Shown: piece after piece, positions 45,499-52,989 of the stretch
Numbering within the stretch: the first letter of the stretch is position 1
Layout: each line of letters opens with the position of its first letter
Origin: Brevundimonas vesicularis
GTDB taxonomy: Bacteria; Pseudomonadota; Alphaproteobacteria; Caulobacterales; Caulobacteraceae
DNA length: 64,000 nucleotides
Direction: 5' to 3'
Assembly: GCF_027886425.1 (NCBI RefSeq)
Contig: NZ_CP115671.1
Coordinates: forward strand, 1,116,001-1,180,000
Made by a program: the position numbers and the translations under genes
Notes under the pieces: generated by a model
Seen by the model: only the letters and a program-made list of their open reading frames with translations
What the model was told of the DNA's origin: nothing
Database searches by the model: none

Positions 45499-45927
45499 TC
45501 AGCCGGCGCAGCGATCGGCGAAGCGACGCAGCTTGGCCATGTGCGGACGTTCGACGGTGATCGTGTTGGCGTCGGCGCCAACGGCGATTGTCATCCGGCC
45601 GTTCGCGACGAAGGCGGAAAAGGCGGGGTGGTCGACGGGGATCGCCGTCTCCAGCTTGCCGCCACGCCCGACGCGGGCCTCGCTGGTGGCCGTCGACCCG
45701 CCTGAGGTGATGCGCGCAAAGCCAGCGGATGCATCCCCGCCATAGACCGCGACCGAGACCGCGCCCGAACCCTGCAGGCATTGCAGCGTGGCGCGCAGGC
45801 TGGCGGTGTCGGGGATGTCGTTGGCCAGCACCATCGGTCCTTCGCCCTCGTACAGGCTCCAGGTCCAGCCTGCGCCGGGCGCAGTCTGTATCGCGGCCGC
45901 CATCAGGGCGGAGAGTATCAGCATCAT
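45499..45927 (-). CDS. Secreted protein of unknown function, paralog of the downstream lipoprotein
   Basis: A 142-residue protein with a short signal peptide (MMLILSALMAAAIQTAPGAG). The domain that follows (SLRATLQCLQGSGAVSVAVY, FARITSGGSTATSEARV) and the C-terminal RFADRCAG match the order of elements in the lipoprotein 11 bases downstream. The two cysteines probably pair in the periplasm. I do not recognise a named family. Confidence 0.72.
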   Translation of the reverse strand: MMLILSALMAAAIQTAPGAGWTWSLYEGEGPMVLANDIPDTASLRATLQCLQGSGAVSVAVYGGDASAGFARITSGGSTATSEARVGRGGKLETAIPVDHPAFSAFVANGRMTIAVGADANTITVERPHMAKLRRFADRCAG

Positions 45928-46068
45928 GTGTCAGCCCCCGCCGACGACGCGCAGCGCCGCGTCGTCTTCAATGTCGTCAGGCGCGGCTGGAACCGCAAGA
46001 GATCAGACGACCGCATTCACTCTGAACGCGGTTATCCGTCCGCAGTTCACCAGCAGGGTCGGCTCACG

Positions 46069-46791
46069 TCAGAACGGGCTGAAGCGTTCCGCCAGCGCCT
46101 GACCCACTGGCGGGGCCTGGACGCGGCTGACGTCGCCACGACCGCCGTAGGAGATGCGCGCCTCGGCGATCTGGGTGTGGTTGATGGCGTTGGCCGATGA
46201 GATGTCCTCGGGGCGGACGATGCCGGCGACGGTCAGTTCGCGGACCTCGCGGTTGGTGCGCACTTCCTGCCGACCCTGGATCACCAGATTGCCGTTGGCC
46301 AGGACGTCGGTAACGACGGCCGCGATGGTCAGCGACACCTTCTCGGCGCGGGTGACCGAACCGTTGCCCGATGATTTAAGATCGCCTTCCATGCCGACCA
46401 TCTTCGACGGATCGAAGCCGCCGGGGAAAGCCCGGCCCAGGCTGCTTTCCAGGCCGAACAGATTGCTGACGCCGGCATTGATCTCGTTGGAGCGCGAGCG
46501 CTGGGTCGAGTTCTGGGTCTGGGCGCGATCGTCGATGTCGATCTTGACCGTCAGGATGTCGCCAATATGGCGCGCGCGCTGGTCGCCGAAGAAGGTCCGG
46601 GCGCCCGTGCGCCACAGGCTGTTGGCGCTGGCCGGCGCGGTCTCGCGCGCGGGCAGATAGGCCTGCTGCGCCGGGATCAGGGCGGCGGGATAGCCGATGG
46701 GGGCCAGTTCCGGACCGCGCACCGTTTCAGCGACGGTCGAGCAGGCAGCGAGCGGGGCGAAGGCGGCGAGGATCAGGACGGCTTTACGCAT
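46069..46791 (-). CDS. flgH: Flagellar L-ring lipoprotein FlgH
   Basis: FlgH (240 aa) forms the outer-membrane L ring. The lipobox is PLAACST at the end of the signal peptide. The family core is NSLWRTGARTFFGDQRARHI, GDILTVKIDIDDRAQTQNST and VTDVLANGNLVIQGRQEVRT, with VAGIVRPEDISSANAINHTQ (read in parts). It is the last gene of the flgF-flgG-flgA-flgH run. A 140-base gap without recognisable content separates it from the next gene. Confidence 0.95.
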   Translation of the reverse strand: MRKAVLILAAFAPLAACSTVAETVRGPELAPIGYPAALIPAQQAYLPARETAPASANSLWRTGARTFFGDQRARHIGDILTVKIDIDDRAQTQNSTQRSRSNEINAGVSNLFGLESSLGRAFPGGFDPSKMVGMEGDLKSSGNGSVTRAEKVSLTIAAVVTDVLANGNLVIQGRQEVRTNREVRELTVAGIVRPEDISSANAINHTQIAEARISYGGRGDVSRVQAPPVGQALAERFSPF

Positions 46792-46803
46792 GACTTGGAT
46801 TCC

Positions 46804-47412
46804 CTAGCGGGCAGCGAACTGTTGGGGATTGGCGCGGGCCATGTCGGCGCCGGGGCCGGCGATGGCTTGGCCGGGGCCGGAGGCGACCGCATCGATGACG
46901 CGGTTGGAGGTGGTGTTCATGATGGCCACTGGTTCGCCCAGCCCGGCGCTGCGCATGGCCTTACCCATAACGGCCAGGTTCACGCCGCCGACCTGATAGG
47001 TGACGCGCACCATATCGTTGCGGGCGATGACCTGTGGCGCGGCGCCGGGACGATAGGCGGCGCGGGCGATAGGTTGGGCGGCCTGGACAGCGTCCGTCGG
47101 CGCGGCCTCGGCCACGGTCTGAACCGGTCCGGCCGAACGGCGCACGGCGACGCGGCGCAGGCCGTTGGGATTGCTCCAGTCCAGGCCCGCCTGACGCGCC
47201 TGGGCCTGAAGCTGACCGGCGTCCAGCACGACAGAAGGACCGACGCGTTCGGCGACGGCGACATTGGCTGCGGCGCCCGCGCCCTCGAAGATGTCGCCCA
47301 GGGTGACGCGACCGTCGTCGTCCACGGGGTTGGCGCGCAGCACGACCGGGTTGGCGAGGGCGGCGCCGGCGAAGGCGCTGACGGCGGCGGCGAGCAGCAG
47401 GAAACGGATCAT
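46804..47412 (-). CDS. flgA: Flagellar P-ring assembly chaperone FlgA
   Basis: A 202-residue periplasmic protein with a signal peptide (MIRFLLLAAAVSAFAGAALA) and a C-terminal SAF domain (QVIARNDMVRVTYQVGGVNL, GEPVAIMNTTSNRVIDAVAS). FlgA chaperones FlgI into the P ring. ATG 47412 is preferred to GTG 47418. It starts 11 bases after flgG and precedes flgH by 12 bases. flgI is not in the window. Confidence 0.9.
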   Translation of the reverse strand: MIRFLLLAAAVSAFAGAALANPVVLRANPVDDDGRVTLGDIFEGAGAAANVAVAERVGPSVVLDAGQLQAQARQAGLDWSNPNGLRRVAVRRSAGPVQTVAEAAPTDAVQAAQPIARAAYRPGAAPQVIARNDMVRVTYQVGGVNLAVMGKAMRSAGLGEPVAIMNTTSNRVIDAVASGPGQAIAGPGADMARANPQQFAAR

Positions 47413-47422
47413 GGTCACGGCC

Positions 47423-48211
47423 CTAGCCCTTCACTTGCGAGGCGACGGACAGCATCTGGTCGGCGGTGCTGATGACCTTGGAGTTCATCTCATAGGCGCG
47501 CTGGGCCACGATCAGAGCGCTGATCTCCGCCACCGCATCGACGTTCGACGCCTCGGTGTAGGACTGCATGATCTGGCCGTAGCCAGCGTCGCCGGGCGTC
47601 CCGACGATCGCCGGCCCGGACGCGGCGGTTTCCAGCAACAGGTTGTCGCCGATGGCTTCCAGTCCGGCTTCATTGAAGAAGCTGGCCAGTTCGATCTGCC
47701 CGACCGTGGTCGGGGCGGGCTGTCCGGCCTGGGTCACCTGAACCAGACCGGTCTTGGAGATCGATACCTTGGTCGCGTCCTGCGGGATGGTGATCGCCGG
47801 CTCCAGCAAATAGCCGTCGTCGGTCACCATCTGGCCTTCTGGATTGACCTGTAGATTGCCGGCGCGGGTGTAGGCCTTTTCGCCAGAAGGCAGGCTGATC
47901 TGGAAATAGCCCTTGCCGTCGATGGCCATGTCATAGGGGTTGCCGGTCATCTGCGGCGTGCCCTGCTCGGTAACGCGATAGACGGCCCCGGCCTTGACGC
48001 CCGCGCCGATCTGGATGCCGGTCGGAACCACGGTGCCGGAGGCCGAGGACTGGGCCCCCATGCGTTCGACGTTCTGATACAGCAGGTCCTGGAACTCGGC
48101 GCGCTGCTTCTTGAAGCCCACCGTGTTCATGTTGGCGATGTTGTTGGAGATGACCTCCACGTTCAGCTGCTGGGCGGCCATGCCCGAGGCTGCAGTGCGA
48201 AGTGCGCGCAT
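47423..48211 (-). CDS. flgG: Flagellar distal rod protein FlgG
   Basis: FlgG (262 aa) forms the distal rod. The N-terminal helix holds ASGMAAQQLNVEVISNNIAN, and the FlgG signature GIQIGAGVKAGAVYRVTEQG (read in parts) follows. The C-terminal helix ends with VDAVAEISALIVAQRAYEMN and STADQMLSVASQ, as in axial flagellar proteins. It lies 14 bases after flgF in the operon controlled by the sigma-54 promoter. Confidence 0.96.
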   Translation of the reverse strand: MRALRTAASGMAAQQLNVEVISNNIANMNTVGFKKQRAEFQDLLYQNVERMGAQSSASGTVVPTGIQIGAGVKAGAVYRVTEQGTPQMTGNPYDMAIDGKGYFQISLPSGEKAYTRAGNLQVNPEGQMVTDDGYLLEPAITIPQDATKVSISKTGLVQVTQAGQPAPTTVGQIELASFFNEAGLEAIGDNLLLETAASGPAIVGTPGDAGYGQIMQSYTEASNVDAVAEISALIVAQRAYEMNSKVISTADQMLSVASQVKG

Positions 48212-48225
48212 CTTGAGGGGCTCCC

Positions 48226-48966
48226 TTAAGCGGCCTTGCCGAGGCGCTCGACGGCGCGACGGCTCAGGTCGTTGGTGTTGTCGATCATGCGCGATACGCT
48301 CTCATAGGCGCGGCTGATCTCGACGAGATTGGTGATTTCGATCAACGGATTAACGTTGGAGGATTCCAGCGAGCCCTGATGAACCTGGGCGTCGGCGGCC
48401 TCGATCGGCTGGGCGTTGGACTTATTGCGGTAGAGGCTGTCGCCGCCCTTTTCGAGCACGCCCAGCGTATCGAAACGCACGACCGACAGCCGGCCGGTGA
48501 CCTGTCCGTTCTGGGTGATGGTGCCGTCGGCGCCGACGCTGGGCGCGCCGAGCGCAGGGTCCAGCACGATCTCCGCGCCGCCGCCAAGGACGGCCTGACC
48601 CTGTTTGGTGGTCAAACGCCCCTCCGGGTCTAGGGTGAAGGCGCCGTCGCGGGTGTAGGCCTCGCCGTTGGCGCCGTCACGCACGGTGAAGAAGGCGCCT
48701 TCGCCGGAGATGGCGAAGTCCAGCGAGCGGCCCGTCTGCTGCATCGAGCCTTGGCCAAAGTCGCGGCCCACGCCATTGTCCAGCACGAAGCTGGCGGACG
48801 GGCGGATCGAGTCGTTGCGCGCCCGCTGGCCGATCTCGGCGCTCAGCATCAGCTGCTCGACCTTGAAGCCGGTGGTGTTGGCGTTGGCGACGTTGTTGGC
48901 CACGATGTCCAGTTCGCGACGCAGCGTCATCTGGCGTGACAATCCGATATAGGCGGCGTTTTCCAC
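48226..48966 (-). CDS. flgF: Flagellar proximal rod protein FlgF
   Basis: A 246-residue axial protein. It starts NAAYIGLSRQMTLRRELDIV, has the ANNVANANTTGFKVEQLML motif of rod/hook proteins, the central DFAISGEGAFFTVRDGANGE, and the C-terminal helical segment NPLIEITNLVEISRAYESVS. It is the first gene of flgFGAH and has a sigma-54-type promoter about 30 bases upstream of its start. Confidence 0.95.
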   Translation of the reverse strand: MENAAYIGLSRQMTLRRELDIVANNVANANTTGFKVEQLMLSAEIGQRARNDSIRPSASFVLDNGVGRDFGQGSMQQTGRSLDFAISGEGAFFTVRDGANGEAYTRDGAFTLDPEGRLTTKQGQAVLGGGAEIVLDPALGAPSVGADGTITQNGQVTGRLSVVRFDTLGVLEKGGDSLYRNKSNAQPIEAADAQVHQGSLESSNVNPLIEITNLVEISRAYESVSRMIDNTNDLSRRAVERLGKAA

Positions 48967-48995
48967 GAGAGGCGTGCTCCTTCGCCTCAGCCTCT

Positions 48996-49011
48996 CGCAA
49001 CGGCCGTGCCA
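48996..49011 (-). promoter_or_regulatory. Sigma-54 (-24/-12) promoter of flgF
   Basis: On the minus strand the sequence reads TGGCACGGCCGTTGCG. The GG and GC elements are ten bases apart, the spacing that RpoN requires. The sequence departs little from the TGGCAC-N5-TTGC consensus. The flgF start is about 30 bases downstream. FlbD, encoded at 20.4 kb, is the expected activator. Confidence 0.8.
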
Positions 49012-49085
49012 ACAGGGTTAATTCAGGCGCAATGCGGGTTTGAGCAGGATCATGCCGCTTCCGACCCGGCAAATCCTGCCCATTG

Positions 49086-49102
49086 TAAACGTCGCGTTAA
49101 CC
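49086..49102 (+). promoter_or_regulatory. CtrA-like box of the fliL-fliM operon
   Basis: TAAA-N7-TTAACC lies 45 bases upstream of the fliL ATG. It has the full TTAACC half-site and one changed base in the other half. fliL-fliM is a CtrA-dependent class II operon in Caulobacter. Confidence 0.6.
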
Positions 49103-49146
49103 AAACCGGACGATCCTCGCGATGAGAGAGTCTCCGGGGCGCGCGC

Positions 49147-49818
49147 ATGTTCAAGTTCGGCAAGAAGAAGGGTGCGCCTGCGGCCGACGCCGACGCCAAC
49201 CTGCCGGCCGTGACCGAAGGCGAGGCCGCCGATGGTGACGCAGCCGCGCCCAAGAAGAAGAAAATCCCGCTGCTGTTCATCATTGCGCCGGTCGCCTTGC
49301 TGGTGCTGGGCGGCGGGGGAGCGGCGGCCTTCTTCATGCTGAAGCCCAAGCCCGCCGAAGCGCACGGCGCCGAGGCTGAAGCCGGCCACGGAGAAGAGAA
49401 GGCCGACAAGAAGGCCGAGGGCAAGGAAGAGAAGAAGGAAGGCGGCGGTCACGGCGGCGGCAAGGAAGGCGAGGCCGATCCTGCGCTGGGCGTCATCGCC
49501 GCGGGGCCGGATGGCGTCACCTTCTACACCCTGCCCGACATGGTCATGAACATCCAGTCGCCCGACGGCCGTCCGACCTTCCTGAAGCTGAAGCTGACCC
49601 TGGAGATGCAGGACGCCGAGGTGGCGACCCATCTGCAGGAAGAGATGCCGCGTCTGCAGGACATGTTCACCGGCTTCGTGCGCGAACTGCGCCCCGAGGA
49701 CCTCAGCGGCTCGGCCGGCACCTATCAGCTGCGCGCCGAGATCCTGCGCCGCGTCAATCTAATCGCCGCTCCGGGCAAGGTCGACGCCGTGCTGATCGAA
49801 GAAATGCTGGTGCAATAG
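49147..49818 (+). CDS. fliL: Flagellar basal body protein FliL
   Basis: FliL (223 aa) is a bitopic inner-membrane protein that surrounds the stator. The N terminus is charged and followed by one membrane segment (IPLLFIIAPVALLVLGGGGA), then a very long Lys/Glu/His-rich linker, about residues 65-115, and the periplasmic FliL domain (TFYTLPDMVMNIQSPDGRP, LKLTLEMQDAEVATHLQEEM). The linker is longer than in many FliL proteins. fliM follows two bases later. Confidence 0.95.
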   Translation: MFKFGKKKGAPAADADANLPAVTEGEAADGDAAAPKKKKIPLLFIIAPVALLVLGGGGAAAFFMLKPKPAEAHGAEAEAGHGEEKADKKAEGKEEKKEGGGHGGGKEGEADPALGVIAAGPDGVTFYTLPDMVMNIQSPDGRPTFLKLKLTLEMQDAEVATHLQEEMPRLQDMFTGFVRELRPEDLSGSAGTYQLRAEILRRVNLIAAPGKVDAVLIEEMLVQ

Positions 49819-49820
49819 GC

Positions 49821-50864
49821 ATGACGGACGCGGCGCAACTCGATCCGTTCGGCGGTCTGGGCGATCCCGGCGACGCCCTGTCCGAACGCGTCCTGAACCA
49901 GGATGAGATCGACAGCCTGCTGGGCTTCGACCTGGGCGAAGACGACGGTTCAGAACGCTCGGGCATCCGGGCCATTATCAACTCCGCGCTCGTCAGCTAC
50001 GAGCGTCTGCCGATGCTGGAGATCGTGTTCGACCGCCTGGTGCGGTTGATGACGACCAGCCTTCGCAACTTCACCTCCGACAACGTCGAAGTCAGCCTGG
50101 ACAATATTTCGTCGATCCGGTTCGGCGACTATCTGAACTCGATTCCGCTGCCGGCCATCCTGGCTGTGTTTCGCGCCGAGGAGCTGGACAACTACGGCCT
50201 GCTGACGGTCGATTCGAACCTGATCTATTCGATCGTCGACGTGCTGCTGGGCGGTCGTCGCGGCACGGCGGCGCTGCGCATCGAAGGCCGGCCCTACACC
50301 ACGATCGAGCGGGTGCTGGTGCAGCGGATGGTCGAGGTCGTGCTGAACGACGCCCGCCAGGCGTTCGAGCCCCTGACCCCGGTTCACTTCAACCTGGACC
50401 GGCTGGAGACCAATCCGCGCTTTGCCGCCATCGCGCGTCCCGCCAACGCCGCCATCCTGATCAAGCTGCGGATCGACATGGAGGATCGCGGCGGTCGTAT
50501 CGAGCTGCTGCTGCCCTATGCGACGCTGGAGCCGATCCGCAAGATGCTGCTGCAGCAGTTCATGGGCGAGAAGTTCGGCCGCGACAACATCTGGGAAGGC
50601 CACTTGGCCACCGAGATCTGGACGACCGAAACCGAAGTCCGCGCGGTCCTGGACGAACAGCAAATGCCTCTGTCCAGCGTGCTGAACCTCAAGGTCGGCG
50701 ACACGATGATGCTGAACGCCACGCCGGATTCCGAGGTCTCGATCCGCGCCGGCTCCATCCCGCTGACCACCGGCCGAATGGGCCGCAAGGGCCAGCACAT
50801 CGCCATACGCGTCGAAGGGCCGGTCAATCCGGAAGTCGCCGCCCGCCTGGGAGTGAACGTCTGA
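49821..50864 (+). CDS. fliM: Flagellar motor switch protein FliM
   Basis: FliM (347 aa) is the C-ring protein that receives CheY-P. The N-terminal CheY-binding motif is VLNQDEIDSLLGFDLGE. The middle domain (YERLPMLEIVFDRLVRLMTT, VEVSLDNISSIRFGDYLN) contacts FliG, and the C-terminal SpoA domain (LSSVLNLKVGDTMMLNATPD) pairs with FliN. It overlaps the next gene by one base. Confidence 0.96.
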   Translation: MTDAAQLDPFGGLGDPGDALSERVLNQDEIDSLLGFDLGEDDGSERSGIRAIINSALVSYERLPMLEIVFDRLVRLMTTSLRNFTSDNVEVSLDNISSIRFGDYLNSIPLPAILAVFRAEELDNYGLLTVDSNLIYSIVDVLLGGRRGTAALRIEGRPYTTIERVLVQRMVEVVLNDARQAFEPLTPVHFNLDRLETNPRFAAIARPANAAILIKLRIDMEDRGGRIELLLPYATLEPIRKMLLQQFMGEKFGRDNIWEGHLATEIWTTETEVRAVLDEQQMPLSSVLNLKVGDTMMLNATPDSEVSIRAGSIPLTTGRMGRKGQHIAIRVEGPVNPEVAARLGVNV

Positions 50865-51445
50865 TGGCCGGAATGATCATGGACGGCGTGCTGATGGTGC
50901 TGCTGATCGCGGCGGTCGGCTACGGCATCAAGCTGGAACGCAAGCTGGCCGCCCTGCGCGCCGGACAGCTGGCCTTCGCCCAGGCCGTCACCGAACTGAA
51001 TGCCGCCGCTGGCCGCGCCGAAAACGCCCTGGCCACCCTTCGGGCCTCGGGTCAGGAAACGGACCTGCTTCACGACCGGATCATCAAGGCGCGAGAGGTC
51101 AAGGCGCAGCTGGAAACCCTGATCGCCCGCGCGCCGGCAGTGGCGCCGGCGCGGATCGTCGAGGAAGAACCCGCCCGTCGCGCGACCCCGGCCGCCCTGG
51201 CTCCGGCGCCGGCCGCGACCGAAGACGAGGAGCGGGCCGAGCGCATGGCGGCGCTTGCTCAACGCATCCAGGGACTGGCCAGTCCCTCTTCGAACCGTCG
51301 CAATGAAGCGGCTGCGCCCGCCGGGCGCGACAATGTCGCCGCCATCGTTCAGGCCCTGACGGCCGGACGCTCCGCTAACCATTCCGCCAAACAAAGCCTC
51401 AACGCCGCGCGTCGTAATCTCGACGACGACCTGTTCGCCGCCTGA
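50864..51445 (+). CDS. DUF6468 domain-containing flagellar-associated protein
   Basis: A 193-residue protein with an N-terminal membrane anchor (MDGVLMVLLIAAVGYGIKLE) and a helical DUF6468 region (KLAALRAGQLAFAQAVTELN and AENALATLRASGQETDLLHD). The rest is Ala/Pro/Arg-rich. The family is known from flagellar gene clusters between fliM and motE in Caulobacterales. A motor-assembly role is inferred from that position. Confidence 0.87.
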   Translation: MAGMIMDGVLMVLLIAAVGYGIKLERKLAALRAGQLAFAQAVTELNAAAGRAENALATLRASGQETDLLHDRIIKAREVKAQLETLIARAPAVAPARIVEEEPARRATPAALAPAPAATEDEERAERMAALAQRIQGLASPSSNRRNEAAAPAGRDNVAAIVQALTAGRSANHSAKQSLNAARRNLDDDLFAA

Positions 51446-51462
51446 GTTCGGAACCCCATTTC

Positions 51463-52383
51463 ATGGCCCGCCTTCCTCGCATCCTGCCCTTGATCGCCAT
51501 CGCCATCGGCGGGGTCGTCGCCGTGCGCGCCGTCGGCGTCGCGCCTGGCCTGTTCGACGGGGCCAAGGCCTGGGCCGAGGAGGCGGTTCCATCTGCGGCC
51601 GGCGCGCCGCCCAAGCCGGTTCTGCCCGGCACCTGTTCCGCCTTGTCTCCCGAACAGCTGGCCCAGCAGGCCGGGATTTCGCCGGCCGAGCTGAAGATCA
51701 TCCAGTCGCTGTCGCAGCGCCGCGCGGCGCTGGATGCGCGTGACCAGGACTTCGCCACTACTCTGCCGCTGATGGTCGCCGCCGAGCAGAAGCTGGACGC
51801 CAAGGTCAAGGCGCTGGAAGCCTTGAAGGCCGAGATGAAGCAGATGCTCGGCCAAGTCGACGAGCGCGAGAAGGCCGAGATCGATCGTCTGGTTCAGGTC
51901 TATTCCGCCATGCGTCCCAAGGAGGCCGCCCCGGTTATGGCCGCGCTTGAGGACCGGGTGCGCCTGCCGGTCGCCGCCGCCATGCGTCCGCGCACCCTGG
52001 CCGCCATTATTGCCCAGATGAGCGCGCCGCAAGCCAAGGAACTGACCGAGAAACTCGCCGCCCGCTTCCAGGCCCAGCAGATGGCCGCTCGCGCCGCCGC
52101 CGCAGAGGCCACACCGCCTCCGGCCGCTACGCCTGCCGCTGCTGCGCCAGCCGCGACGACCCCGCCTGCGACGCCGACGGCTCAGCCCGCGGCCGCCCCA
52201 ACGACCCGTCCGACGCCGCGCCCGGCCGCCAACCGTCCCGCTGCGCGACCGGCGGCTCGCCCGGCCGCGACTCCGGCGCGCCGTCCCGCCGCCACGCCTG
52301 CGGCTGCTCCCGCCGCGACCGGCCCGCAGGCCTATCAGCCGTCAGCGGCCCCCAACGCCCAGCCCCGGCAAACTGTGCAGTAA
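51463..52383 (+). CDS. MotE-like flagellar protein with a Pro/Ala-rich tail
   Basis: A 306-residue exported or anchored protein. A hydrophobic N terminus (ILPLIAIAIGGVVAVRAVGV) precedes a coiled coil (EQKLDAKVKALEALKAEMKQ) and an MgtE_N-like domain (VYSAMRPKEAAPVMAALEDR, RTLAAIIAQMSAPQAKELTE). MotE proteins chaperone the motor protein MotC in rhizobia. The last 90 residues are almost only Ala, Pro, Thr and Arg, which could bind peptidoglycan or act as a spacer. It closes the fliL operon. Confidence 0.85.
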   Translation: MARLPRILPLIAIAIGGVVAVRAVGVAPGLFDGAKAWAEEAVPSAAGAPPKPVLPGTCSALSPEQLAQQAGISPAELKIIQSLSQRRAALDARDQDFATTLPLMVAAEQKLDAKVKALEALKAEMKQMLGQVDEREKAEIDRLVQVYSAMRPKEAAPVMAALEDRVRLPVAAAMRPRTLAAIIAQMSAPQAKELTEKLAARFQAQQMAARAAAAEATPPPAATPAAAAPAATTPPATPTAQPAAAPTTRPTPRPAANRPAARPAARPAATPARRPAATPAAAPAATGPQAYQPSAAPNAQPRQTVQ

Positions 52384-52490
52384 CCTTAAGTGTAATCTCG
52401 ACGCTGACGTTTCGTCTCGACAGCGCGCACTGTTCGACCAATGATCTTCGAACGCTCCGTCAGAGAGCGATGACATCGAGGATCCGCGCC
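52384..52490. other. Intergenic stretch after motE
   Basis: The 323 bases between the motE-like gene and the DUF3297 gene hold one possible 39-codon gene (52491-52610). The first 107 bases contain no clear terminator, promoter or repeat that I can support. The last 96 bases (52611-52706) include CCCGGTTTCCACCCGGTTTC, a short direct repeat of no evident role. Confidence 0.4.
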
Positions 52491-52610
52491 ATGATCGGCG
52501 AACTGCTTTACGTGGCGCACCGCATGCGCAGGGCCATCATACTCGCCGTTCCGACGGTCGGAACTGTGATGATGGCCGCCGTCGCCCAGCACTATCACTT
52601 GCTGCCCTAG
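52491..52610 (+). CDS. Possible small membrane protein (39 aa)
   Basis: A short frame with ATG, a GAGG about nine bases upstream and a TAG stop. The product begins with a basic amphipathic section (MIGELLYVAHRMRRA) followed by one hydrophobic segment (IILAVPTVGTVMMAAVA). This is a typical small single-pass membrane protein layout. No relatives are recalled, and in GC-rich DNA a frame this short can occur by chance. Confidence 0.4.
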   Translation: MIGELLYVAHRMRRAIILAVPTVGTVMMAAVAQHYHLLP

Positions 52611-52706
52611 GGTCTTCGAACCCGGTTTCCACCCGGTTTCGGATTGGCAGGGCGCGCCAGCGCGTCTATCACCGCGCCTTCCCGAGATCTGAGCCCGACC
52701 AACGCC

Positions 52707-52946
52707 ATGTCCGACACGCCCCCCGATCGCCTTTCGGTCGACCCGTCCAGCCCGCATCACGACGCCGAGGTCCTGCAACGCGGCGTCGGCATTCGCTTCA
52801 AGGGCGAAGAGAAGACCAATGTCGAGGAATATTGCGTGTCCGAAGGCTGGGTGCGTCTGGCGCTCGGCAACCGCGTGGATCGCAAGGGCAAGGCCCTGAC
52901 CGTGAAACTGCAGGGTCCGGTCGAACCCTATTTCCAGAACGACTGA
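52707..52946 (+). CDS. DUF3297 family protein
   Basis: A 79-residue protein of the DUF3297 family (also called glutathione peroxidase-associated in some annotations, without proof). The family pattern is DRLSVDPSSPHHDAEVLQRG, VGIRFKGEEKTNVEEYCVSE and GWVRLALGNRVDRKGKALTV. It is a small cytoplasmic beta-rich protein of unknown role. ATG 52707 gives the standard N terminus MSDTPPDRLSV. Confidence 0.9.
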   Translation: MSDTPPDRLSVDPSSPHHDAEVLQRGVGIRFKGEEKTNVEEYCVSEGWVRLALGNRVDRKGKALTVKLQGPVEPYFQND

Positions 52947-52989
52947 ACCTACCTAGGGTCCGGCTCTCATCTGAGTCCGGAGCCTGCTT

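Noticed and set aside
46567..47472. 301-codon plus-strand frame opposite flgH and flgA
   Set aside because: Gly/Ala/Asp-rich antisense shadow; FlgA and FlgH are complete on the minus strand.
52386..52778. 130-codon minus-strand frame after motE
   Set aside because: It overlaps the well-supported DUF3297 gene and its Arg/His/Gly-rich product has no motif or ribosome site.
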